Shown here: positions 24,701 to 34,140 of the stretch, one piece after another
Layout of the letters: each line of letters opens with the position of its first letter
How positions within the stretch are numbered: position 1 is the first letter of the stretch
Origin: Anopheles merus
Lineage: Eukaryota > Arthropoda > Insecta > Diptera > Culicidae
Direction of reading: 5' to 3'
DNA length: 64,000 nt
NCBI RefSeq assembly: GCF_017562075.2
Contig: NC_054084.1
Location: 38,131,499 to 38,195,498 of the forward strand
Notes under the pieces: generated by a model
The model's database searches: none
Told to the model about the DNA's origin: nothing
Seen by the model: the letters and a program-made list of their open reading frames with translations, nothing else
Position numbers and translations under genes: made by a program

Positions 24701-27700
24701 TAAATCATTATGATTATTCTGCTGCTAGAATTGATTTATTTTGTTTTATTGTTCCAGACGAAATCAAATTCGGCGTTAGCCGGCTAGTTAAGAACGAGTC
24801 TGAAGACGAAGATAACAACAATGTGTATCATCACAGTGCGCCTCACACCCAACCGCTTCTACCGCCACATGTAGCCCACCTGCAACATCATGCCGCGAAT
24901 GGTCCGAAATTGTCCACCCTTTCGAGTGGCTATGATTCGAGTGCTCTTAGCAGCAGATCACGATCGAGGAGCAGATCGCGTTCACGCGACCGTTCAACTC
25001 GTTCGCGGTCATCCTCTATCGAGCTGGAAGTTGACTCTCCTCCTCCACCACGGATTAATCCATCGCCAAGCACAGAAGTTCCACATGTTCCTAAAAACTC
25101 AGAAGCCTTTTCGGTGTCAGCATTGCTAAAGCGCGAAGTTGAGCCCAAATCAAAGTCTCCATTATCGAATGGATCGTTCGATGCTGTTAGGTAACATAAT
25201 TAAGAAGAGACATTTGTAGCAAGTAATAATATTCATACGTTCTTTTGTTAGGCCAAATTACACACAATTTTACGAGCAGAGCATCCTGAACCGGCCGCTT
25301 TTTCATCCGTTTCCGTTTTTTGCGATGCTCCAACAGCAAGGACATCAACTAAATCCTGCATTAGCAAAGTATGACTGTTGTATCTTTCTTGAAGAAAAGA
25401 TTCAGTATTTAACAACGATCCATTTGTATTTAAAGCTATCACCCTTCGACGCCAGAGGATATATTGCGACTACGCCATTTCATGACCCAGAACGCGGCAG
25501 CTGCTTCAGCTGGTGCTACTGGGACTCATTTAGATTTTAGCCATCCTCACCACCCTCATCATTTGCTAATGCGTACAGGTAAATAACTATTGCAAAGGTG
25601 CGCCGAAGAGTTTCTGACACTTTCTATTGTGCTTTATTTTTATGTATCCACGCAAACCATAGATGTGCATCCACGAAGAACACACAATGGTAAACGCCCC
25701 TACGCCTGCGAATTATGCAACAAATCGTTCGGACATGAGATCAGCTTGAATCAGCACAGGTGAGGCATTTGAAAAAAGTGCCTTTAATTACATTTGTGTA
25801 AACGGATTTGAATATTTTCTTCCAATGATAGAGCTGTGCACAATGTGGAGAAAGTGTTTGAATGCAAGCAGTGTGGAAAAGCCTTCAAGCGTTCGAGTAC
25901 GTTATCGACACACCTACTAATACACAGCGACACACGGCCATATCCTTGCGGTTTCTGTGGGAAGCGGTTCCACCAAAAGAGTGACATGAAGAAGCACACG
26001 TACATCCACACAGGTAAGTTAAACATTGTAATCTATTTATCATTAAATATACTTAAGTACAAACACAAATTATATCATTGAACGTTATTTGAGTATAAGA
26101 ATCTCGAATTAAAGGACAGAAATATCGTTAGGATTGTTTTAGAGATAAAACCGTTTAATGGTTTTAAATTCAACAAAGCTGAACTGAGATACATTGAAAT
26201 GTAGAAATATTCGTTTCATTTTCCATCTGTATGTATGTCTTCATACGTCAGCGGTAAATCATGCCAGTCATCTTCTCAGCGCCTGTGCCCAAGCGAAATC
26301 CAATTCGGCCTTATTCGTTTAAGACACCATCTTATTACGTTCGAAGACAGACGCTCATCAGTTATTCAGATGGGTTGTCTTCAACATTCTTCTTGTCTAA
26401 CTGTTGCGGTTTACCAATCTACCGAAAGGAGTTCTTCTGTTTGTAACGATAAGAATAGTAGAGGAAAAGAGATCTCACTTCTTTTTAATACTTCCAAAGC
26501 TAAGCATTCTTTCACCTTTCTCTGTCATTTGAAAGGGGTTGTGCGCAGAATGTTGGGATTAAAATCTGTAACGTGAAGGTTGGGTTTGATACAAAACTTT
26601 GACAATTAAAACAGAAACCGTGCCACTTTCACCATCACAGCCGGCGCTTGATTTATCGTTATTAATTGAAGCGACTTTTCTTCGTAAGATTTTCCCACAA
26701 GATGAAAAGCAAGAACAAATTACGTGTAGGTTTTAAGATGAACGTGATAAATCCTCAATATTTCGGCTTGTGGAAAACGGTAGTGTCCGATGGGGCTGCG
26801 ATGTAGGGTTACAACTGTTCAATAAGAGGTGGAATGTATGTTGAAATTTCATTCATTACACAGAGAAAACTATTCTCATTAATAAATAGGAAATCTGTTT
26901 ATTTGAGGGGATCGTACTATCATATTCTCCAGGCTTACAAATGTAAGAGTCTTGTAAAATTTTAGAGAAAATTCATGTCTGTTGTCATGAACTTTCGATA
27001 TGTATGAGTTTGAGTTGTACACTGAACATATTTGTGATTAGTTTTGTACAAAAATCAGATGATTTATGATCCAAATGAATATGATTTAATCATTTCACCA
27101 TTGACAATTGAGCAATCATACCACATGGCATTGCTCTTTTATCCAACAAGCAGCCACTTGACACCTTCAGCCTCTATGGAGATACAAATGCTTCCTAAAA
27201 ACAGCTAAGCCCTACCGCAACGAAGTCTAATTGATATCATGCTGGGCAACTGTACCCGCCAAATGTCAATAATTATTTCGCACTACCTTTTCCGGGTGCT
27301 CAAGTACAGCTTGAATCGAATCATTGGCCTACTCGGGAGGTCGAGCTGTGCAACTAGCAGCCACACCCCAACGTCCTGTGATAGCCCTCGAAAGATATTG
27401 TGAAACAGAACTATTGGTTGACTGCACCGTGGAGCGTGGGTTTGCGCTTGAGAATAAATGGCTCTACTCCAGGCAACCCTCATTGTGACGATATACAGTG
27501 CGAGCCCCTTTTCAATTAGAAAGTCTTACCCTTGGCTAGAATATAGCGCACCCTTCTTTATTCTTCACAAAATCTCCCATCTCCCACCCCAATTCAAATG
27601 CTGGCAGGAAAAACAGTGTCTTTGTAAACAAATAAAAATATTTTTATAGCACATACGGACACATCGATATAAAAGTGTTCAACGTACCGGCTGGTTGTTA

Positions 27701-30700
27701 TAACAATAATTGAATGAAGTACCATCGTGGTTGAAAGTTTTGGAAGACAAAAGTACCACAATTTCAAGGAAAAGCCGTTTCCGTCTCAATAGGAACTCAT
27801 CGTTTTTTACGATGGCAATCAATTGTACCAAATTCCATGGATTTTTTTCAGTTATCACTTTGGATTGCTGCACTTTTACTTACTGATTCGGATAATATTT
27901 TTGACAAATATTTCAAAAATGAATTCTTCAAGAAAAAACCTAATATATGCAATATTCAATATCACTTTTAATCGAAACGCAATCTCTGATAAGTGAAGAA
28001 AGTAGTCGCCTAAAAAAGTCTTCCTCATAATGCTTAGTACCCTTGAGTAAGTTTCTGTTACTGAAGTGAAATTACTGATAAATGTAAAATCCGTTTTTTT
28101 ATTATCTAATTTTATATGAGGTGGCCTTCCATTTTTTGAAAATTGATTAAGAATGGCAAATAAGCAATACGGCCTTTTTGGACCGTTACTCCTGAATAAA
28201 AAAAAAAGAAAGAATGGGAAATACGAATTGTTTCCATTGTCAAGAAAGACAACTTTCCTTAACTCACTAAGGTTTAAGGTGAAGTTGAGTACACAAACGG
28301 AGATAAGTAAACGATTTTAAATTTGATTTTTTATTTCACTTGGATCAGCTCATTTAGGACTTAAATCAAGACTAATAAAAGAACGCTTCAAGTCATTTCT
28401 TATCATAAGGTTTTATTAGCGATCTCTTTTTCGCAAACTGAGAAGAAATTCTAAAAATACGCTTGGCTATTCACTTTCTAAAACGACATGACATTGTGCA
28501 ACATTTGATGAAATTTCTGTGATTGGATAAATGAAAAACATATTTTTGCGCGTGTGCAGTAACCAATAATGAATTTATCAGAGTTGTTATAGTCTTCTTC
28601 TTCTTTAGCACAACAACCACTGTCGGTCAAGGCCTGCCTGTATCTACTGGTGAAGTGAGCTTGGGCTTTCAGTGGCTTATTGTTCCCATAGCAGGATAGT
28701 CAGTCCTACGTATTGGGTCCATTTGGTGACACGGTCGATTTGAGTTGGTGGTAGAGGGGGGTAGGGGGTTCGAAAATATTCAATGTTTGCGTTACGTAAT
28801 TGATGGATGACGCCTAAACTGATTTCAACTACATTCCAGGTCAACAAAATTGTGCAATTGACTATAAATTGTTTTGATATAAATTGTTTTAGTAAGCGTG
28901 CTGAATTTGTGAATTTAGCAATGAATTCAACCATATAAAAATAATTCCTTGTTTCTACCCTATTAAAAAGTAATTTATGCAGATCAAAAAGGGCCACGTA
29001 TAATAATGTTCAATTCGGCACATGCAATAGAAAGAAAATAACACTACTTTATTTTAAACATATTTGCTTTGATCCATGCTTGCTTAACAGAAACAGCAGT
29101 AAAGTATCGTCGAAAATCGAAACCATAGTACATACAATCTCTTATGAAGAGATTCACCCCGGCAACCGCAATATCCTACCGAGACACAAAACAGACCTTG
29201 ATAACGAACTAAACAGAGATGAAAAATTCCAACCGTACCGTTTTTTCAGATAGGGTTCCATATTGATGATTACTTTATCAGTGTGTTTGTGGTAATAATC
29301 ATCGCAAGGGATGACGATGATTCAGGCGATGACAATAGGGAACGTTTTCAAACGCACACACACACTGATATAACTTTATATACCTTTGCTTTTCCATGTG
29401 GTGATGTTATCATCATCATCGTCATCATCCACGATATCCTTGGCTGAGAATCTGGGCAGAGTTGTGCTCGCTTTGTCGATATGTTTGCATCCCGTTCGTC
29501 CTTTCTCGCTTCAGCACAGCCCAACGCGTACACAGGCACACGTGTTCGGATGTGCGCATAAAATGTGCTCTGATTCTCGACCGAGAGTTCAGCTTCGGGT
29601 TCAGCTTTGGTACGCCATTTGTGACGCGATTTTCGCCCCCCTTTTTCCACCAATTGTCAACGTACTGTCCCGTTCATTCCAACTCGAACGAGGCGTGCGC
29701 GTTTGTGCGGGAGGAGCTTCAACGACGCAATCCCAGGATACTTCACGGCGACTGGTTTGGATCAGATTGCTGCCATTAAAGTGCTTTGGGACCAAGTTGG
29801 ACTTATAGGTGATGATGGTCTCGTTGTTCTTTTGTGTTTTTAGTTATCATTTTCTTCAGAGTTTTCGCATCATCCCGTACGTATGTAAGGAACTAAGGAA
29901 ATTTTAATCATAGTCTTACAAATACTATTTAAAAACTTAGCTAAAGACACTAAAATTTAAAAATAAGGTAGTAAAATAACAGCAGCAAACAAAACCATTT
30001 TCATCATTTCTTATATCCTGCTCCGAATCATAATCATTAAAAGCAATCATGAAATAGAGAATAAACATCGTGATTGCAGCATACGAAAATGATGATAATG
30101 ATTAACATTCTGGCTAAAAATACTTGAATTGAGTTAAGCTCTTCCCGTTTTCATCCATTCTACTTCTGTACGATTCTCTTTTCTCACTGTGAGGCAAAGA
30201 GTAAAGATTGAGCTTTTAAGGATAAGCGGAGTCTCGTGTATCCGCTCGCCGTGATCAGTAAAACAGTGTGAGTGTGTAGGTACGATAAAATATACAGAGG
30301 TTTTGTTACTGATTTTATATTTATAGCCAAACGTGCAGCTTTTACGAGGTTTTTCTCTGGCATTGCCAGAGATAACGATCTGGGCTTGATTTATACATTT
30401 GGGCGCAAGTAACCTGTATCTAAGGATATCATGTTTAGGATATGGGTGAAGTTTCGGGCATCATTTGTATCGTTTATCTCATTTATCTTGATTTTTTTGC
30501 TTGTGTTTTGGAGTTTTGTGTGTATGAGCACTACCCCGTCGATCTCCTTTTGAAGCGCTTGTTGTAATATATCATGTCATTGGTTAAAGATTTTTCCTAT
30601 AACTTAGTGCGCTTATGTACCAACATATTTCCACGAGCAGACAAATCGAATGAAACAAACCTTTGGCTCCGGAGATCCAGTCCAGTCCCTTCAACGTACT

Positions 30701-31976
30701 GGTGCTTTGTGTCGTTATGTTTTCTCTCACATAGCCGGGTGGATCAAGGAGCTTGAGCTTGATGGAAAAATCGATAAACCCATTCGCACCATCTTACACA
30801 CACACAAATGTGCAAAAGGAACACGTCAGCGAAATTATCCGCTAGAGAGAGTTTGCGGAGGACGAGTTTGTGTTGGGCCGATGGTACTAAAACGTGAGAC
30901 AAAATCTGGTCCATTTTACCGGGCACAATCACAGGGCACATCAGACTCACCGGGCTCTGATTTAGGTCGTCTCAGATGATTTCTGATGAAAATGGATTTC
31001 GAAGGAGGATCGTGCGTTTCTGGTTACGTAGCGAGGATAGCTGTGATGTTTGCGGAGGACGTATGTTTTATGACCTTTCGCAAATCCCGACACCAAATTA
31101 AGGTGCCGACCGTTCGTTCTTATCACATGTGAGTGTTACGTTGGATTGATTAGGTGTGTTTTTCTTCCAGATCGATATTTGACAAGGGATCGAAAAGATT
31201 GATAATGGATTTATTGAATGTTATAGATTAGAAGTTTTCATTAAAAAAATCTTTTGTTGGTACATCTTTTAAATTAAAAAAAAATAGTATTTATTGCAGT
31301 TTGCTCAGATATTTACGTCTTAAAGAGACTGAAATACGTTTGCTTGTTTCATGAATAATTTTAATTTTGCTTTAGAGATGAATATTTTACTCCTACCGTA
31401 AACATTCCTGCATCCAAAATCTTAACTGCTGTTACATTTTTACGAACATCATAAAATTTCATAACCTTTTTTTATATGTATCAACAGCGGAATTTCGAAC
31501 ACTTTGTCATTTTCTTTCTGGAATCTTTGCTACGATGGATAATGAACATAAAAATTATCGTTTGTCCAATAAAACCGTGAATAACAATGCTCTAAAATGA
31601 GTGATCGACAAAATGATAGGAAAATTAAAGATTGTATTCACAATATTTCAAAAACATGTACTAAACTACTAAATGAATGTTCAATTATTATTGTTATGTA
31701 CACAAAACAACCAATTGTTTGCCATTTGAACCTTTGCAATATTTCTTTACATCGAACACCTTGTTTTATCTGTTCTTTTCAGGAGAAAAGCCGCACAAAT
31801 GTCAAGTTTGTGGAAAAGCCTTTAGCCAGAGCTCGAACCTGATTACGCACTCACGCAAACACACTGGCTACAAACCATTCCAGTGTGAGCTGTGTCATAA
31901 AGCATTCCAACGCAAGGTGGACCTACGTCGACACAAGGAGACACAGCACACAGAGATCCGAACTTTGGTCAACTAA
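15269..31976 (+). CDS. sens-2: Gfi1/Senseless-family zinc-finger transcription factor (probable senseless-2), eight exons
   Basis: Coding exons: 15269-15710, 20106-20276, 24758-25190, 25252-25368, 25436-25578, 25663-25759, 25832-26013, 31783-31976. The joined frame gives 592 residues. All introns are GT-AG with agreeing phases. Five C2H2 fingers lie at residues 449-471, 477-499, 505-527, 533-555 and 561-584. Fingers 2-5 carry Gfi1/Senseless hallmark strings (RSSTLSTHLLIHSDTRPYPC, FHQKSDMKKH, FSQSSNLITH, FQRKVDLRRH). The N-terminal half has PLDFS (28-32, CtBP-like), a poly-Asn tract, VKNESEDED (SUMO-type), an RS repeat (271-281) and FSVSALL (322-328, Groucho eh1-like). No SNAG domain is seen at the N-terminus. 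Family members are nuclear DNA-binding proteins of the nervous system and act mostly as repressors. Drosophila Senseless has four fingers while PAG-3 has five, so this gene is read as the senseless-2 paralogue; plain senseless remains possible. ATG 15269 follows an in-frame TAG at 15242; ATG 15272 has the better context. Confidence 0.93.
15711..20105 (+). other. Intron 1
   Basis: Phase 1, 4.4 kb, donor gtaagt, acceptor aattccag. It contains a short retrotransposon-tail-like string (tacggccaacaaggccg, about 16078-16094). Relatively GC-rich unique segments at 16900-17350 and 19390-19720 could be enhancers. No nested gene was recognised. Confidence 0.7.
20106..20276 (+). CDS. sens-2: Coding exon 2 (residues 148-204)
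   Basis: Acceptor tccag at 20101-20105, donor gtaaaa at 20277, phase 1 at both ends, so skipping would keep the frame. The exon encodes a compact segment that includes NGFSPLIFNNDLLVNHYRRL and then an Ala/Pro part. No known domain. Support comes from frame agreement and protein-like composition. Confidence 0.82.
20277..24757 (+). other. Intron 2
   Basis: Phase 1, 4.5 kb. It carries a SINE (24446-24647) ending 110 bp before the acceptor. A relatively GC-rich unique block at 20480-20700 may be regulatory. Overlapping short open frames on both strands around 23355-23961 were examined and not accepted as genes. Confidence 0.7.
24446..24647 (-). mobile_element. Full-length tRNA-derived SINE with target-site duplication
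   Basis: This is the best-preserved copy of the family in the window. On the - strand it starts at the right, with A box TGGTACAGTCG (24628-24638) and B box GGTTCAAGCCC (24582-24592). It runs through a family-specific body and ends in a GAAGAAGAAG tail at the left. An exact 11-bp duplication, taatgcatact, flanks it at 24435-24445 and 24648-24658, proving insertion by target-primed retrotransposition. It sits in intron 2, antisense to the gene. It resembles the roughly 200-bp tRNA-related SINEs known from Anopheles (for example SINE200), but identity was not checked. Confidence 0.92.
24758..25190 (+). CDS. sens-2: Coding exon 3 (residues 205-348)
   Basis: Acceptor gttccag, donor gtaaca at 25191 (phase 2). 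It encodes VKNESEDED (K216, a SUMO consensus followed by acidic residues), a His/Pro/Gln stretch, and an alternating Arg-Ser run at residues 271-281 in a wider RS-rich segment to 291. A Pro-rich stretch and FSVSALLKRE (322-331) follow; the last joins an eh1-like Groucho-binding motif to a second SUMO-type site, K329. Confidence 0.9.
25252..25368 (+). CDS. sens-2: Coding exon 4 (residues 349-387)
   Basis: Acceptor ttgttag, donor gtatga at 25369 (phase 2), after a 61-bp intron. It encodes an aromatic-rich segment with FYEQSILNRPLFHPFPFFAM, then Gln/Asn. If the donor is ignored the frame continues in the intron but loses protein-like composition. The 67-bp intron at 25369-25435 restores the frame that joins exon 5. 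Confidence 0.85.
25436..25578 (+). CDS. sens-2: Coding exon 5 (residues 388-435)
   Basis: Acceptor tttaaag (weak pyrimidine tract), donor gtaaat at 25579 (phase 1). It encodes YHPSTPEDILRLRHFMTQN, a short Ala run and a His/Pro cluster. The frame was chosen because it links exactly to the codon halves on both sides and contains no stop. Confidence 0.87.
25663..25759 (+). CDS. sens-2: Coding exon 6 (most of zinc finger 1)
   Basis: Acceptor ccatag after an 84-bp intron, donor gtgagg at 25760 (phase 2). It encodes VHPRRTHNGKRPY and then finger 1 up to its first zinc-binding His (C451, C454, H467). The leading VH-x4-H string corresponds to the histidine end of vertebrate Gfi1 finger 1, whose cysteine half is missing here. 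Confidence 0.93.
25832..26013 (+). CDS. sens-2: Coding exon 7 (end of finger 1, fingers 2 and 3)
   Basis: Acceptor atgatag, donor gtaagt at 26014 (phase 1, inside the linker TG|EKP). It supplies H471 of finger 1, all of finger 2 (C479, C482, H495, H499) and finger 3 (C507, C510, H523, H527). The string RSSTLSTHLLIHSDTRPYPC is near invariant in the Gfi1/Senseless family. Confidence 0.97.
28150..28215 (+). mobile_element. Possible 3' end of a non-LTR retrotransposon
   Basis: The string caatacggcctttttggacc, followed by gttactcctgaataaaa and a run of A, resembles the hairpin-plus-poly(A) 3' ends of LINE elements in flies and mosquitoes. Similar strings occur near 16078 and 33385. No reverse transcriptase remains. 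Confidence 0.35.
28592..28745 (-). mobile_element. tRNA-derived SINE, 5'-truncated
   Basis: It has a TTCTTCTTCTT tail complement on the left, then cactgtcggtcaaggcctgc, ggctttcagtggcttatt and catagcaggatagtcagtcc. The polymerase III head (right end in this orientation) is lost, so this copy cannot be transcribed from its own promoter. Confidence 0.75.
29110..30420. promoter_or_regulatory. Duplicated non-coding module z, intronic copy
   Basis: It aligns in order with 42000-42700 and 56085-57310. Best shared strings are ttcggatgtgcgcataaaat with gtgctctgattctcg and gccgagagttcagcttcggg (the intronic copy has accgagag), then ggatcagattgctgccat with copy B. With copy C it shares catcgtgattgc, gagttaagctcttc and cgataaaatatacag followed by ttttatatttatagc. 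It lies inside the last intron, as expected of an intronic enhancer. An antisense frame is partly open in all three copies but changes residues freely. Confidence 0.5.
31783..31976 (+). CDS. sens-2: Coding exon 8 (fingers 4 and 5, stop)
   Basis: Acceptor cttttcag. It completes the linker and encodes finger 4 (C535, C538, H551, H555) and finger 5 (C563, C566, H579, H584, with a 4-residue spacer between the histidines). The tail TEIRTLVN is followed by TAA at 31974-31976. The stop is followed by C, and the frame stays open beyond it. Confidence 0.97.
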
Positions 31977-32192
31977 CCCAAGGCTCGTCCGGAGTTCACT
32001 ATGACAGCGATCTCCTCGAACTGTTCAACCATAGACTGTCTGAGAGGGCCGGAAGATGGTCATAGCATTGCGATGCTACCCGTGGCAGGTGATTCTTCCG
32101 TTGATAGACCTTCGGCGTCATTGTCTCCAGAATCGGATGCTTCCCCAAAGCCCGTAACAGGAGACGTTGGAGAGTTCATTGTGATTGACTGA
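31977..32192 (+). CDS. Candidate stop-codon readthrough extension (71 codons)
   Basis: Directly after TAA the same frame runs for 71 sense codons to TGA at 32190-32192. The predicted peptide is rich in Ser, Pro, Asp and Ala (for example SSVDRPSASLSPESDASPKP) and ends GEFIVID, unlike translated AT-rich UTR. The DNA is visibly more GC-rich than the sequence after it. Readthrough is well documented in Drosophila and Anopheles, and regulatory proteins are common among the targets. TAA is not the leakiest stop, although a following C favours readthrough. The alternative is a former C-terminus now lost by mutation. Confidence 0.45.
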   Translation, partial: PKARPEFTMTAISSNCSTIDCLRGPEDGHSIAMLPVAGDSSVDRPSASLSPESDASPKPVTGDVGEFIVID

Positions 32193-32970
32193 TCTGAACG
32201 TGGCACCGGCAATGGAATTACCTGCATTGAGCTTGTAAAAAGTGTAAATCTGTAACATGCGATACGAAAAAACAGTGTACAATTTTAACTTTAGTGCAAA
32301 GATGTAACTAAGCTTTGTAACGAATGTTTCATTTGCGATAAGTCACATTTCTCGTAAACAGTTCCTTTCATCAGTAGTCGTTACATAACGTATAGCGCAA
32401 AGTGTTAAGGCAAGAACCATTCTTTCTTGCAATTGAAAACCTTGGTGTCCAAACATTCTGTTTCTAGCGTAAGAGTATAGATAGGAACTAATTGTGGAGC
32501 GCAGTAGACGCACAACGAAGGAAAACCAAATTAACATTAAGTAGACATATTTTTTTTCGGTGATCGGTGATAAATCTTCTTGGTGTACAGTTTCGATGTC
32601 ATTTATGTGCTGATAGAAAAATAACAACACTTTTTTGTAATATTCAATGTTTTCACTGTTGAACACAAAGACTAGAACAAATTGCGCAATTTTGAGTGCG
32701 TGTTTTAAAGATCTGAAAAATCATGTGTCCCCTTTAAAAAGGGCGGTCGATAACGGTAGGTGTAAACAAATGAGAATCGTTTAGATTGCGTTTAAAGTGA
32801 AACATTGTGTCGTGTTGTAATGTAAATTGTTGTAAATCAATTTCAGTTTATGTTTTGGAAATGGATGACGTAGCTCATAAATGTAAATAAATAAGTGGCA
32901 TAAAACACATCTCAAAACACAAACATTCACGCAGTAACTCAACAATAAACATCAATGTGCAATTTTCATA
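32193..32970 (+). other. 3' UTR and polyadenylation signals
   Basis: AT-rich sequence after the gene with two AATAAA hexamers, at 32886-32891 and 32944-32949. Either would give a 3' UTR of roughly 0.9-1.0 kb counted from the TAA. A single TGTGAT (K-box type) string lies near 32180, just before this interval. No other gene was seen. Confidence 0.5.
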
Positions 32971-33339
32971 TACTTTATTCGTGCAAATATTTGTCCTGGT
33001 TTACCTAGCTGACTAGGATGGGAAAATAATCATCCGAAATTTACTGCGTGTGGTAGGTATTTCAGTCAGATCACTTCGCTTTTGTTCACAATTCTTAATG
33101 ATCAACTAAACGATAATGCTTTTCGTGATGTTCCGATAATTATGAAGTATGAATATGTTTTATTTTTTAGCGTTTTATTTTTATTGCTAATTTATAATAT
33201 TTTAAACAGCTCTACATACACTGATCTTGCGTGATTATTCTGTTTTATGTTTTCTCTTTTAGGACTTGTTTAAGTCATAAATACAAAATCGGTGTGATGG
33301 TGTATCCATATTATACAGGTTTCTATGAACTCTCAATTC

Positions 33340-33425
33340 TATTCCATTTATATTTATTTATTCAGTAATATATTTCTAAGCAACACGGCCAAAGCCGTTC
33401 TTTCTGAATATAAATAAATATATTT
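33340..33425 (+). mobile_element. Possible retrotransposon 3' tail
   Basis: The string gcaacacggccaaagccg, followed by ttctttctgaataTAAATAAAT, resembles the 3' tail at 28150-28215. It is a short remnant only. Confidence 0.3.
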
Positions 33426-33751
33426 AATGGTAAAGTAAATGAACTTACGTTACACACATACGCTTATATACGTTTATTTCAAGCTTATATAAATATAAAA
33501 TATAAAATCAGAATTCTTCTATATTCAACCAGATCTACAAAGAGATAAAAATTCATTGTAAAGACATTGTCTCAAAATACACAGTGGTTTTGTAGACTTT
33601 AAATAAGATAATCATCTTTCAACAGCACATTATTCACGTTGAAACGAAATTCTTAACTTTTTCCGTGAGAAGAAATGATTGACTTATCATACTGGTGCTG
33701 AAGACTAAATGATTATAATTATTTTTTTGGTTGTGGATAGTCCTATGGTAG

Positions 33752-33958
33752 GGGGCGGGTCTGGTACACTCGTCAACTCGAACGACTTAACAACATGCTT
33801 GTTATGGATTCAAGCCCCAAATGGACCGTGCCCCCGTACGTAGGACTGATTATCCTGGTATGGGAAATCAATAAGTCACTGAAGGTCATGCACAATAGTG
33901 GTACAGGCAGGCCTTGACCGACAACGGTTGTTGTGCCAAAAAAGAAGAAGAAGAAGAA
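33752..33958 (+). mobile_element. tRNA-derived SINE, full length, GAA-tailed
   Basis: The head region tggtacactcgtcaactcg (A box) and gattcaagcccc (B box, one change) are followed by the family body. The copy ends in aagaagaagaagaa at 33944-33957. A second, more diverged copy begins at once after the tail. Confidence 0.85.
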
Positions 33959-33959
33959 T

Positions 33960-34140
33960 AAGTCCCGTGGTAGAGCCATCAACATACGCGGCATAACAAC
34001 AAGCCCGCCATGTGTTCAAGTCTCGTTTAGACCGTGCGCTCCATACTCAGGATTAACTATACTGCTCTGGGTAGTCAATAAATAAAAGATCACCAAGCCC
34101 CTTAAATAGTACAGGCAGGCTTTTAATCAACAACGGTTGT
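33960..34140 (+). mobile_element. tRNA-derived SINE, diverged, joined to the tail of the preceding copy
   Basis: It reads cgtggtagagccatcaaca, then gtgttcaagtctcgtttaga and finally acaacggttgttgcg, matching head, B-box region and end of the family with many substitutions. The pair forms a head-to-tail dimer. Confidence 0.65.

Larger units (their letters stand above)
26014..31782 (+). other. Intron 7
   Basis: Phase 1, 5.8 kb, donor gtaagt, acceptor ctgttcttttcag. It interrupts the conserved linker between fingers 3 and 4. It contains a truncated SINE (28592-28745), a retrotransposon-tail-like string with poly(A) near 28150-28215, and module z (29110-30420), which recurs twice downstream of the gene. 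Confidence 0.8.

Noticed and set aside
25369..25543. Continuation of exon 4 without the 67-bp intron
   Set aside because: The unspliced frame ends in a stop and turns atypical after AAG; using the GTATGA donor and the AAAG acceptor restores a frame that joins exon 6 exactly.
29348..29808. Overlapping frames in module z, with the antisense frame also open in copies B and C (shared string NQST-x-Y-x-H)
   Set aside because: Within the best conserved stretch, changes between copies alter residues (for example V to A and E to G) as often as silent sites, and lengths differ. Conservation at the DNA level explains the shared frame better.
30574..30979. Open frames in intron 7 downstream of module z
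   Set aside because: No domain, no splice logic with the host gene, and composition resembles surrounding non-coding DNA.
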